Source: Bacteroidia bacterium
GTDB lineage: Bacteria; Bacteroidota; Bacteroidia; Bacteroidales; CAJPTX01
Assembly (NCBI GenBank): GCA_905373475.1
Contig: CAJPTC010000007.1
Location: forward strand, 1 to 64,000
Direction: 5' to 3'
DNA length: 64,000 nucleotides
Shown here: piece by piece, positions 35,879 through 43,577 of the stretch
How the letters are laid out: each line of letters opens with the position of its first letter
Position numbering within the stretch: position 1 is the first letter of the stretch
Notes under the pieces: model-generated
Told to the model about the DNA's origin: nothing
Database searches by the model: none
The model's input: the letters and a program-made list of their open reading frames with translations, nothing else
Translations under genes and position numbers: made by a program

Positions 35879-36322
35879 ATGAAACGAGTATTGTTAGCGG
35901 CGGTTGTGCTGCTCTCTTTGATATTTGCTCCAGGGCTGGCTTTCGGTCAGTCAGAAGATGAACTTTTGGATATTTGTGGCGCCTTGGCTGGTTCTGAGGC
36001 AACTTATCTGCGCGATTTTAAGATTCGTCTGGATGCGGCGGATCCGCCACCTATTCAACGCTATCCGATAGTCTTGAAGAAGGGGAATCGTTATCGTTTT
36101 TCAATAGCGAGCTCGAAGGACTTTGAGGGTACGATGAAGTTGGAATTGTTTGATAGTAACCGATTGATGGCTACAACAAATAATCCAGCTACGGGGCAAG
36201 ATTTCCCGTCCTTTGATTACATCTGTACAAAAACAGGCGCGTATCACCTCTTCTTCTCATTTAAGGATGGGAAAGCAGGCATGGGGGTCGGAGTACTATC
36301 CCTATTAGATGGGGATAATTAA
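35879..36322 (+). CDS. Small secreted protein of the Sia operon
   Basis: A product of 147 residues with a signal peptide (about 1-23, cut after AFG) and a beta-rich remainder (YPIVLKKGNRYRFSIASS, then GTMKLELFDSN, then GAYHLFFSFKDG) resembling the jelly-roll pre-peptidase C-terminal (PPC) fold of extracellular binding modules. Function unknown. It lies between a lipoprotein and a serpin in the same operon, so these three probably act together in the envelope. Confidence 0.55.
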   Translation: MKRVLLAAVVLLSLIFAPGLAFGQSEDELLDICGALAGSEATYLRDFKIRLDAADPPPIQRYPIVLKKGNRYRFSIASSKDFEGTMKLELFDSNRLMATTNNPATGQDFPSFDYICTKTGAYHLFFSFKDGKAGMGVGVLSLLDGDN

Positions 36323-36333
36323 AGGATTCTTAT

Positions 36334-37590
36334 ATGAGAATAGAGATTGCGGCGGGTGCTGTTGTCGGTGCAATACTTCTCCTTTTCATCTTTATTTACA
36401 CAGGGTGCCAGAGAAGTGCAACTTCTTTGCAGGAGACTTTGGGGCAAGAGAAGCAACTTGTCTCGCCGTTAGAGCTGGGACTCGATGTTGTTAATTCGGC
36501 TTGTGCGCCTTCGAGTGTTGTGTCGCCTGTCGCATTTTACGATTTGTTCGATTTAATGCGTATTGGGGCTGAAGGTGAGATAAAGCAGCTGCTTGAGCAA
36601 TATCAGATGTCTTTTGATGCACAGGCGCAAATAAAGAAATCGATCTCTTCTGCCTATTTCTTGCGTCTCGCTGATGTCTGGGCGGATATTTCTAGAGAAT
36701 TCAGCTCATGGTATGGAGACACGATCAATTCGTGCGGTTATATGTTCCATAGTTTGCCATGGGAGGATGCGGAAGATGCCATGTCTAGCATCAACGGCTG
36801 GATTGATGAAATGACTCAAGGCGAGTTACCCGACTATTTCTCTCGTGAAGGCTATCAACCATTTGTTGAAAGTGAGGTTCTTTTTACGAATGCAGCAAAG
36901 TTTATTGCTGGTTGGAAGCACCCTCTTAATAAATACGAAGAAGGGGTTTTCCATCAGCGTCCCGATATGGATAATCCGTATGCAGAGGGTACGCAGCGTG
37001 TGGAAACCTTTGTGAGCAATTCCAGTTGTGAGGGATGGTATGCTGAAAATGAGAACGAACAGGTTCTTGCCCTTCCGTACGAGGATGCAGCCTATCGTTT
37101 GATGATAGTACTGCCACGCAATCCGATTCAAGCTGAACGTCCATGGGAAGCGTACTCACATGATAGGTTGAAAGAGCTTGAGGCAGGGTTGCAGAAGGTT
37201 TCAAGTATAGATGTTCATTTAGTGAAATTCCAGACGACGGAAAATGTCTATTTGAGTGTACCAGAGTCAGAGCTGGAAGATGAGGGAGCGAATATTACTG
37301 GAGTATTTGCTAACCTGCGACATCTCTTTACAACCCCTGCAAGTTATCCGAAGATGTTTACAGAGCCCGCTGCGATAGATTTAGCTCCGATAATGCAGGA
37401 ATGTATGTTTGAGATTACAGCAGAGGGGAGTGTTAGTGAGGAGAATGGTTTGCCAGAAGGGGCTTTACCTGAAGTAGAGCTTTCTGCTAATGCGGCGCAT
37501 TCTTTTGTAACAGATCGTCCTTTCCTTTATATCCTTTACAGAGAAGATTTGGGAATAGACAATGCTCTATTTGTAGGAAGCTATGAGTAG
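36334..37590 (+). CDS. Serpin-family lipoprotein
   Basis: Serpins are suicide inhibitors of serine or cysteine proteases. The 418-residue product has a hydrophobic N terminus ending in IYTGC25 (lipobox), so it is probably surface- or periplasm-anchored. Serpin blocks are visible in order: SSINGWIDEMTQGELPDYF, FTNAAKFIAGWKHP, LALPYEDAAYRLMIVLP, and near the end SFVTDRPFLYILYRE and ALFVGSY. The hinge before the reactive loop reads EGSVSEEN; inhibitory serpins have small residues where SEEN stands, so inhibition is doubtful. It closes the operon. A bacterial serpin could protect the cell from its own or host proteases. Confidence 0.75.
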   Translation: MRIEIAAGAVVGAILLLFIFIYTGCQRSATSLQETLGQEKQLVSPLELGLDVVNSACAPSSVVSPVAFYDLFDLMRIGAEGEIKQLLEQYQMSFDAQAQIKKSISSAYFLRLADVWADISREFSSWYGDTINSCGYMFHSLPWEDAEDAMSSINGWIDEMTQGELPDYFSREGYQPFVESEVLFTNAAKFIAGWKHPLNKYEEGVFHQRPDMDNPYAEGTQRVETFVSNSSCEGWYAENENEQVLALPYEDAAYRLMIVLPRNPIQAERPWEAYSHDRLKELEAGLQKVSSIDVHLVKFQTTENVYLSVPESELEDEGANITGVFANLRHLFTTPASYPKMFTEPAAIDLAPIMQECMFEITAEGSVSEENGLPEGALPEVELSANAAHSFVTDRPFLYILYREDLGIDNALFVGSYE

Positions 37591-37611
37591 TTTTCTACTC
37601 TAGGTAGAAAA

Positions 37612-37648
37612 GAAAGGGAGTCCTAAGCAGGGACTCCCTTTCTTTTTT
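37612..37648 (+). terminator. Terminator of the CheR-Sia-serpin operon
   Basis: A perfect 12-bp stem (37612-37623 with 37631-37642) with a 7-base loop is followed by six T at 37643-37648. Confidence 0.9.
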
Positions 37649-37739
37649 CGTTGAGGAACAAAAATAAACTACCAAAGAGCAAAGGGCAGGTGTTGGTAAA
37701 AGCAAGTAGTGGGTAGCGTCTGAAAAAGTGTGTAAGCTA

Positions 37740-37806
37740 CTGTTTGCGTCATGACAAAAGCGAAAGGCTCTCACTTGCCATTTCGCGTTGTTTATGACGC
37801 AAACAG
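37740..37806. repeat. 67-base palindromic element
   Basis: Perfect 13-base outer arms CTGTTTGCGTCAT (37740-37752) and ATGACGCAAACAG (37794-37806) enclose a second, imperfect pair (CAAAAGCGAAA against TTTCGCGTTG). It has no T tail, so it is not a terminator. It could be an intergenic mobile palindrome or an RNA hairpin. Confidence 0.6.
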
Positions 37807-37885
37807 GCATTCTTCCAATCGCGAAAAATTACAATACCCAAATTCAAGTGAAAAATGCAACGCCGCAGAAAAGATGTTTAGCCTA

Positions 37886-37936
37886 TAAAAAATCCCCAGA
37901 AGCGAAGAGAGGAAAACGCCTCCCTTCTCTCTGGGG
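37886..37936 (-). terminator. Minus-strand terminator behind the ATPase remnant
   Basis: Arms CCCCAGA... (from 37894) and ...CTGGGG (to 37936) form a long, slightly imperfect hairpin; on the minus strand it is followed by A and six T (37887-37892). It could be the original terminator of the broken gene upstream. Confidence 0.6.
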
Positions 37937-37995
37937 TGGTTAAATGTTTATACCTTCGGCTTCCGTCCAAAAAAGTAGAAGATGGGACATTTAAC

Positions 37996-38404
37996 ACTAG
38001 AACAAAGTGTATACAATTCAAGTGTTGCGAGAGGAGAAACTTTCGCAACAAGCAATTACCTATCAAGAATCTGTAATAGAGACTCTACAGATGTGTAATT
38101 CTTCACATTTAAATCCAGATAGAGTACAGGGTATTGTTGCCATGCTTCGCGCTTTTCTTGTCGCGCCAGTTCCTCTTCGGTCTTCTCGAGGTATACCCCC
38201 CCCTAAAGAGCTCTTTTGGATCACGAAAATAGGAGGCAAGCGTGGAAGAAACAAACTCTTACCGAAACGACGCGGTCGGCTGAGAAAATACACTTTACCA
38301 TTGAGTAGCTGCGCTATATATTGGGTTTTATCGATATAGATAAAATCGTTCTCGCGCAGATTATGGGAGCTCTGTATACCAATAGGTTGTTTTCGCTCTG
38401 TCAT
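37996..38404 (-). pseudogene. 5' remnant of an AAA-ATPase-like/PD-(D/E)XK gene
   Basis: The start MTERKQPIGIQS, then DFIYIDKTQYIAQLLNGK and FLSRPRRFGKSLFL, is the N-terminal P-loop region of the AAA-ATPase-like family (PF09820 type), a large multi-copy family in Bacteroidales. After KSLFL the frame is lost by a one-base deletion; in the other frame the family sequence continues as STLASYFRDPKELFRG and then TEEELARQEKREAWQQYPV until a stop near 38048. The remaining two thirds of the gene are absent. A -7-like box TACCTTAG precedes it on the minus strand (38426-38433). The left boundary is approximate. Confidence 0.8.
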
Positions 38405-38645
38405 TTTCGTGTCTGTTGTATAGCACTAAGGTACGAAAAAGAGAAGAGGCAAGAGAAAGGCGTAACAAGAAAACCAGTGCCGAATAGCACGAGCAAATAA
38501 CATAAAACGATACACTGACTCACTTCTAAAAAACACAAATGAGAAGGCGGAGACTTCTACCACCTTCTCGCAACAAACTGCAGGTAGGCAAAAGCAATAA
38601 AGAATATACGCGCCGCGTTTTCAGTAAGATTTAATTCTTAGCGTC

Positions 38646-39407
38646 GTGAACCACAGAGCATACCTAATTATTCCATTGATGGCACTTCTGTTTCTGTTAG
38701 TAAACAGAGGTACTGCTTATGCACAAGCCAGCAAGACGGTATTGAACCGACCACGTAATGAGGAACGCTTTATTCGCTTCGGGATCGGAATTGGACTCAA
38801 TGTGATGGATTTCCGCCTCCTAAACAGCGGCGCACTATCGAAGCCTGTACTCTATGCCGACTCTACGCGTTTTTTTGGAACAGTGAATAGGCTTCACCCA
38901 GGGTTTAACGTCAATGCCTTGATGCGTTTTCGTATTAACAACGACATGCATGTCCGGATTTTACCAGGCATCTGTTTCGGACAGCGCGACCTTACTTTCT
39001 ACAATATCGGGAAGAACGGCGACCGCGAATGGGAGGACATTAAGATGCCCATTGAGTCCTCGTATATTGAAATGCCTATTCTTTTCTGCTATTCTGTGCC
39101 TCGTCACTCCAATGTACGCCCTTACGTTTGTGCTGGAGTAAATGTTAAGGCCGATATGGCCGCATTCAAGAAGTTAAAACTGGAGAACAAGCAATACTTG
39201 CGTCTTCAGAAATTTGACCTCGCCTACGAAATTGGCTTTGGGATAGAGTTCTACTTTTATTACTTCAAGATGGCTCCCGAGTTAAAATGGTCGGGTGGTT
39301 TCCTCAATACACTTGCACCTGAGACGGCTGAAGGGAAAGAGTACTACCATTCTGCTATCAAGAGTTTGACTTCGCAAATTGTGATGTTCTCGCTCATCTT
39401 TGAGTAA
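38646..39407 (+). CDS. porT: PorT-like type IX secretion protein
   Basis: A product of 253 residues from GTG 38646 with a signal peptide (about 1-26, ending AYA) and an outer-membrane beta-barrel of about eight strands (PYVCAGVNVKADMAAF, FDLAYEIGFGIEFYFYYFKM). The length and the ERFIRFGIGIGLNVMDFRL opening resemble PorT of Porphyromonas gingivalis, needed for secretion of gingipains by the T9SS. The family name rests on overall resemblance, as porin-like barrels are hard to separate by eye. It stands alone between the palindrome region and the cobT operon. Confidence 0.7.
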   Translation: MNHRAYLIIPLMALLFLLVNRGTAYAQASKTVLNRPRNEERFIRFGIGIGLNVMDFRLLNSGALSKPVLYADSTRFFGTVNRLHPGFNVNALMRFRINNDMHVRILPGICFGQRDLTFYNIGKNGDREWEDIKMPIESSYIEMPILFCYSVPRHSNVRPYVCAGVNVKADMAAFKKLKLENKQYLRLQKFDLAYEIGFGIEFYFYYFKMAPELKWSGGFLNTLAPETAEGKEYYHSAIKSLTSQIVMFSLIFE

Positions 39408-39426
39408 CCAGAAACTTTCCACGGCG

Positions 39427-39434
39427 TATCTTTG
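39427..39434 (+). promoter_or_regulatory. -7 box for the cobT operon
   Basis: TATCTTTG is a perfect TAnnTTTG, about 60 bases before the ATG at 39494. The leader is too short to hold a cobalamin riboswitch. Confidence 0.5.
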
Positions 39435-39493
39435 TGTACCAAATCGCTTGTACTCCTCATCTAGGGACTACGGCGTTTTGTAGAATATAGGCT

Positions 39494-40540
39494 ATGGACA
39501 GACACGAGACACGACAATTATTCTCTTTTCACGTAGAACCGCGGACAAAGGGACAGAGCATCGGCACAACAACAAGTGAGCTTTTTGATTGCGACGAACG
39601 CATACGTCTCTACCAACTCACGGATCTGGCAACTCAAATAGCAGAGATTCAAGGTACAACAACTCCGAAATTTTGCGTTCCTCACCATCTGATACTGGCC
39701 TCTGATCACGGCTTTTTCCTTTCGCCAGGACACCAAAATTCTACCTTTGCATCCATTAAGTGGGCTACCGAAGTAGCGCGTGGTCAACATTTTGTAAACT
39801 ACCTATGCCGTCAGCACGGTTTTGCATTACGCATTGCTAATACGGGGCTTGCCGTTACGCCATCGCCTGCACTTGGCATCGTAAACGTAAGCCTCGGACA
39901 AGGTACGCAGCATTTTTACTATGGCGATGCTATGACGCCCGAACAGCTTTCGCGCTGCATCGACAGTGGGCGTCAGTTGGTTACCAATATAGCATCGCAG
40001 GGCTGTAATGTGCTCTCTATTGGTCTTTTAGCGCACGGTACACGTATTCCTGCCGCTATTTGGGTAGAACACCTAGTGGGAATCCCGCTGGAGAAATCGC
40101 TATCAGTCGAGAGATTGGAGCGTTGGGGGAATGCTGACCTATCATTGGCGCATCTTAAACAACACATAGAGAGTGTGCAAGAAAACATCCGTACACTGCC
40201 CGAACTGATGCAACATTACGGAGGTTTTGAACTTGTTGTAGCCGTCGCTGCCCTATTGCAGGCTGCAGAACTGCGGATGACAATACTCATCGATTCGTTC
40301 CCGATCCTCGCTGCCCTCTACGCAGCCTATACCATTGCTCCCAGTGTAACCGACTACTGTATCCTCACCCATATTGAGTTGCTAGAAGGCATGGAAATTC
40401 TTGCCGCACGCCTCAACATCGCTCCTGTGCTTCGCCTTGGACTTTCTGCCTCCGAGGGAGTCGGTGCACTAGAGGCATACGGTATCATCAACAGTGCTTT
40501 ACACCTTCTACAAATACACACCAACGGCATTTCGCGCTAA
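39494..40540 (+). CDS. cobT: CobT-like nicotinate-nucleotide:dimethylbenzimidazole phosphoribosyltransferase
   Basis: CobT makes alpha-ribazole phosphate for the lower loop of cobalamin from nicotinate mononucleotide. The 348 residues match the family length. AEIQGTTTPKF, HLILASDHGFFLSPG and GGFELVVAVAALLQAAELRM align with family blocks, and the catalytic Glu may be in LGLSASEGVGALEA (about residue 320). The usual MGIGNTT phosphate-binding block is replaced by LLAHGTRIPAAI, so activity or base choice may be altered. The alpha-ribazole phosphatase gene follows 12 bases later, which supports the pathway. Confidence 0.72.
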   Translation: MDRHETRQLFSFHVEPRTKGQSIGTTTSELFDCDERIRLYQLTDLATQIAEIQGTTTPKFCVPHHLILASDHGFFLSPGHQNSTFASIKWATEVARGQHFVNYLCRQHGFALRIANTGLAVTPSPALGIVNVSLGQGTQHFYYGDAMTPEQLSRCIDSGRQLVTNIASQGCNVLSIGLLAHGTRIPAAIWVEHLVGIPLEKSLSVERLERWGNADLSLAHLKQHIESVQENIRTLPELMQHYGGFELVVAVAALLQAAELRMTILIDSFPILAALYAAYTIAPSVTDYCILTHIELLEGMEILAARLNIAPVLRLGLSASEGVGALEAYGIINSALHLLQIHTNGISR

Positions 40541-40552
40541 CTGCTAGACGCT

Positions 40553-41083
40553 ATGAAAGTATACATTGTACGCCACACATCGGTAGATGTACCCTACGAC
40601 ATATTCTACGGTCAGACCGACGTGCCAGTACGCGAGAATTCCTTTGTAGAAGAAGCTACACGTGTAAAAGAAAAGATTGCTCCCCTATCGTTCGATGCCG
40701 TCTTTACAAGCCCTTTAACACGTTGCGTCCGCCTAGCAACTTTCTGTGGATACGGCGATGCCATGCGCGATGAACGATTGAAAGAACTAAATTTTGGAGA
40801 CTGGGAATGGGTCTTCGTATACGAACTCCATTCTCCCGAAGTGGAAAATTGGTTCAAACACCAGATCGAGCAACCAACTCCGAATGGAGAATCTTTCATA
40901 GATATGAAAGCACGACTGATGCAGTTCATCAGTGAGCAAAAAGCAAAGGGTTATCAACGAATCTGTCTGTTTGCGCACGGTGGCATTCACCTTTGTGCAC
41001 AAATGCTGCATGGCAAGACGTTTAAAGACGATATTTTTATGCATTTACCTCCTTACGGAAGCGTTATCGAATATGAATTCTAG
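40553..41083 (+). CDS. cobC: Histidine phosphatase, probable alpha-ribazole phosphatase
   Basis: A product of 176 residues of the histidine-phosphatase superfamily. The catalytic His is in YIVRHTSVDV (RHG/RHT motif, about residues 4-13), with FTSPLTRCVRLA and LFAHGGIHL as the further phosphate-pocket blocks and a catalytic acid in ELNFGDWEW. Its place directly after the CobT-like gene points to alpha-ribazole-5'-phosphate as substrate. The next gene overlaps it by 11 bases. Confidence 0.8.
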   Translation: MKVYIVRHTSVDVPYDIFYGQTDVPVRENSFVEEATRVKEKIAPLSFDAVFTSPLTRCVRLATFCGYGDAMRDERLKELNFGDWEWVFVYELHSPEVENWFKHQIEQPTPNGESFIDMKARLMQFISEQKAKGYQRICLFAHGGIHLCAQMLHGKTFKDDIFMHLPPYGSVIEYEF

Positions 41084-42308
41084 AGCACTACATTACGGCT
41101 TCTTAATCGCCATTTTCTTCTGCCTCCACTCTGTTTGCAAGAGTTTCGCACAGCTCCCATTCTACCCCGAACGTTACCATCGCGCCCTTTCTTGGCAAGC
41201 TCGTGGGTGGCATACTTCTGCTGCACAGGTCTTCGATTCGCTTCTGGCAAAACGAAACGAAATAGAATACCTGCGCGGTTCGGTACTAAGCTATCTGGCG
41301 TTAGGGGAATTCGATTCAGTACAACATCGCCTTGCCGCACATGAGATGAAAAAATTACCCGCGTATTCGTTGCTAAAAGCTGAGGTAGGTTGCTATACGG
41401 GTAACTATGCAGAAGGGATAGCATACTTAGGACAGTATCTTGCTGCACGCTACAAGCTTTCGGAACAGGAGCTAATGCGCGATACGCTTTTACAGCCTTG
41501 CCAAAATCGAAAAAGCTGGGATTCTCTCTGGACGCAGCAATGGTATGCGCCCGAACAACAAACACTAAACCACCTCGAATATTTAGCATATAAGGGAGAT
41601 TGGCATCTCCTTCTTGAAGAGTTGGATGCGCAATACGCTCGCCTTGCCAAACGGCACGAGTATGCCTTTTTACGAGCGCAGGCTCTCGAAGGAATACATG
41701 ATCTGAAAAGTGCTCTACTTGCCGCCGAAATTGCCACAAACCAGCGCCCGCGCGAGTTACGTTATGTTATTCTTCGCGCACGACTTATGCTCGCATTGGG
41801 TTATAAACGACAAGCGGAAGCGCTGTTAATCGATTTACAGAAACACGATAAGTATAATCCCGCATTTCTCCCGCCGCTCGCTTGGACACAATATGAAATA
41901 GGGCGACATGCTGTAGCCTATACTACGGCACAACGTTACTTGGAATATTACCCGCAGGATACGGCAATGCTCCGTTGTGCAGCTTTAGCGGCTTCGGCAG
42001 CTAAAATGTATAGCCAAAGCTTGAATATGCTGGCACGACTTTTCCCCCTCGCTTCAGACAACACCAAAGTCGGCTTGCAACGATTACGCGCCGAGATGCT
42101 CACTGCCCAAGGCGACTATCGTCAGGCGCTGGAAGACTACAAGGATGCTTTGACTAGACGACCACAGGATACCACACTGCTGCGACAGACGGCGCAAGTC
42201 TATTTCCAATTGAGAGATACTGTTGAGGGCTGTAAACTCTTAAATAGAGCACAAACAGTAGGACACCTACGAGTAGACTTGATGTTGCTGCGCTATTGTA
42301 AAAAATAG
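41073..42308 (+). CDS. Exported tetratricopeptide-repeat protein
   Basis: A product of 411 residues from ATG 41073, where a signal peptide starts (MNSRALHYGFLIAIFFCLHS, cut near FAQ). The longer frame from 40932 runs through cobC and is not credible. The body contains several TPR-like helical pairs (about 60-120, 215-290, 340-405, for example AEMLTAQGDYRQALEDYKDA). It is likely periplasmic and may scaffold a complex. Its link to the cobalamin genes is only by operon position. Confidence 0.65.
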   Translation: MNSRALHYGFLIAIFFCLHSVCKSFAQLPFYPERYHRALSWQARGWHTSAAQVFDSLLAKRNEIEYLRGSVLSYLALGEFDSVQHRLAAHEMKKLPAYSLLKAEVGCYTGNYAEGIAYLGQYLAARYKLSEQELMRDTLLQPCQNRKSWDSLWTQQWYAPEQQTLNHLEYLAYKGDWHLLLEELDAQYARLAKRHEYAFLRAQALEGIHDLKSALLAAEIATNQRPRELRYVILRARLMLALGYKRQAEALLIDLQKHDKYNPAFLPPLAWTQYEIGRHAVAYTTAQRYLEYYPQDTAMLRCAALAASAAKMYSQSLNMLARLFPLASDNTKVGLQRLRAEMLTAQGDYRQALEDYKDALTRRPQDTTLLRQTAQVYFQLRDTVEGCKLLNRAQTVGHLRVDLMLLRYCKK

Positions 42309-42315
42309 AACTCCG

Positions 42316-42618
42316 TTAGTCTTTTTCTACTGTTGCGAAAATTTCCTCCGTTTCCCACGCTCCAATGTTGCGCTTTTCCTCATCGAAACTCGCACCAATT
42401 ATAATTATACGCTTCCCAGAAGAGAGGTAAGGTACTGCATAGCCTTTCTCTTTTATTTGCGCCAAGGCATCGGCGGGAGTACCTGTACTCCAAAGCTTGA
42501 ACTCAAAGAGGTAAATGGTGTCTTGGGTTCGTACCACGCAGTCAGCGCGCCCCTGGGCATTTTGAACTTCAGTTTCTACAAACTGCCCCATCAGGGAAAA
42601 AACTAAGTAGACCGATAC
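42316..42618 (-). pseudogene. 3' remnant of an AAA-ATPase-like/PD-(D/E)XK gene
   Basis: The frame from a stop at 42619-42621 reads VYLVFSLMGQFVETEVQ, then GRADCVVRTQDTIYLFEFKL and GYAVPYLSSGKRIIIIGASF, the C-terminal nuclease-like domain of the family whose 5' end lies at 37996-38404. The Asp and the E-x-K of the nuclease motif are intact, and the C terminus looks natural, but the ATPase part is missing. A short product from ATG 42591 (91 residues) could still be made. It is on the minus strand between two plus-strand operons. Confidence 0.85.
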
Positions 42619-42675
42619 TTAGTAGTTCCAAAGTCCTTAAAGCTGCTTCTAAAGCCCAGACTCCTTTACATTGCC

Positions 42676-42683
42676 TACTTTTG
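42676..42683 (+). promoter_or_regulatory. -7 box for the nadC-nadA operon
   Basis: TACTTTTG fits TAnnTTTG and lies 28 bases before the nadC ATG, with AGAGAGGTTAGGAGA as the probable ribosome site. Confidence 0.5.
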
Positions 42684-42711
42684 CAAAAGAAGAGAGGTTA
42701 GGAGAAGAGCA

Positions 42712-43557
42712 ATGGATTACGTATGGCAAGTAGAGCAGCTAATAGCTCTCGCACTGCAAGAGGATCTGGGTAGTGGCGACGTGGCAACAGAAGCATTGAT
42801 TGCCTCCTCACAGATGGCAACTGCACGATGGTACGCGAAAGCAACGGGCATTGTCTCAGGATTGGGAGTCGCCCTACGTGTATTTCAAACCCTAGATCCT
42901 GCCATTGAAATGCAGGTACGTATTGCTGAGGGACAAAGCGTTACGGTGGGACAAGAGATCGTCTCTTTTCAGGGAAATTTCAAGGCATTACTTATGGGCG
43001 AGCGTACCGCGTTAAATTTCGCACAGCGGATGTCGGGTATTGCAACAAGCACGCGTGCTTTTGTTGATGCTATTGGCAACCTCCCAACGCGGTTGCTCGA
43101 TACACGAAAAACTGCACCAGGTCATCGGTTGCTAGACAAACAGGCTGTGCGAGACGGAGGAGGTACAAATCATCGCATGGGGCTTTACGATCTGGCAATG
43201 ATTAAAGACAATCACATTGCTGCTGCAGGGGGCATTCGGCAAGCGGTGGCACTGGTGCGAAAAAGCATGCCCGCCTATTTACGCATTGAGGTAGAGACCT
43301 CCTGCCTGAAGGAAGTACAAGAAGCGCTTGAGGCAAAAGCCGATATCATTATGCTAGACAATATGCCCCTTGAGGCGATGCGCGAAGCAGTGAAACTTAT
43401 AGATGGGCGCGCTCTTACAGAGGCGTCTGGCAATGTAACACGCGAGCGTGTAAGAGCGATTGCCGAAACTGGCGTAGATTTTGTAAGCACTGGTGCTATA
43501 ACGCATAGCGTACAAGCGCTGGATATTAGCATGAAGCTAGAGGTTCATAATGTGTAA
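42712..43557 (+). CDS. nadC: Quinolinate phosphoribosyltransferase
   Basis: NadC converts quinolinate and PRPP to nicotinate mononucleotide in NAD synthesis. The 281 residues carry RTALNFAQRMSGIATSTRAF (about 99-118), DTRKTAPGHRLLDKQAVRDG (about 130-149) and IMLDNMP, all active-site blocks of the family, and an ASGNVTRERV loop binding the phosphate. nadA follows after 20 bases; nadB is not in the window, so the aspartate step must be encoded elsewhere. Confidence 0.95.
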   Translation: MDYVWQVEQLIALALQEDLGSGDVATEALIASSQMATARWYAKATGIVSGLGVALRVFQTLDPAIEMQVRIAEGQSVTVGQEIVSFQGNFKALLMGERTALNFAQRMSGIATSTRAFVDAIGNLPTRLLDTRKTAPGHRLLDKQAVRDGGGTNHRMGLYDLAMIKDNHIAAAGGIRQAVALVRKSMPAYLRIEVETSCLKEVQEALEAKADIIMLDNMPLEAMREAVKLIDGRALTEASGNVTRERVRAIAETGVDFVSTGAITHSVQALDISMKLEVHNV

Positions 43558-43577
43558 ATTTTCTCGAACATCGTGTA

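Larger units (their letters stand above)
37649..38645. other. Gene-poor 1-kb stretch with palindromes and an ATPase remnant
   Basis: No intact gene is seen. Listed separately are a 67-base palindrome (37740-37806), a minus-strand terminator (37886-37936) and a broken AAA-ATPase-like gene (about 37996-38404). In addition GTTAAATGT (37939-37947) and ACATTTAAC (37987-37995) are perfect inverted arms 39 bases apart, and a 10-bp hairpin with one mismatch lies near 38540-38566. The short ORFs here cross these structures and have no family resemblance apart from the ATPase remnant. Confidence 0.6.

Noticed and set aside
37878..38339. Short ORFs on both strands in the gene-poor stretch
   Set aside because: They cross hairpins and the ATPase remnant in the wrong frames and have no family resemblance of their own.
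39408..39493. Cobalamin riboswitch before the cobT-like gene
   Set aside because: The interval from the predicted start site is only about 50 bases and no B12-box-like sequence is seen.
40932..41072. Upstream extension of the TPR protein
   Set aside because: It lies wholly inside cobC; a signal peptide begins at 41073.
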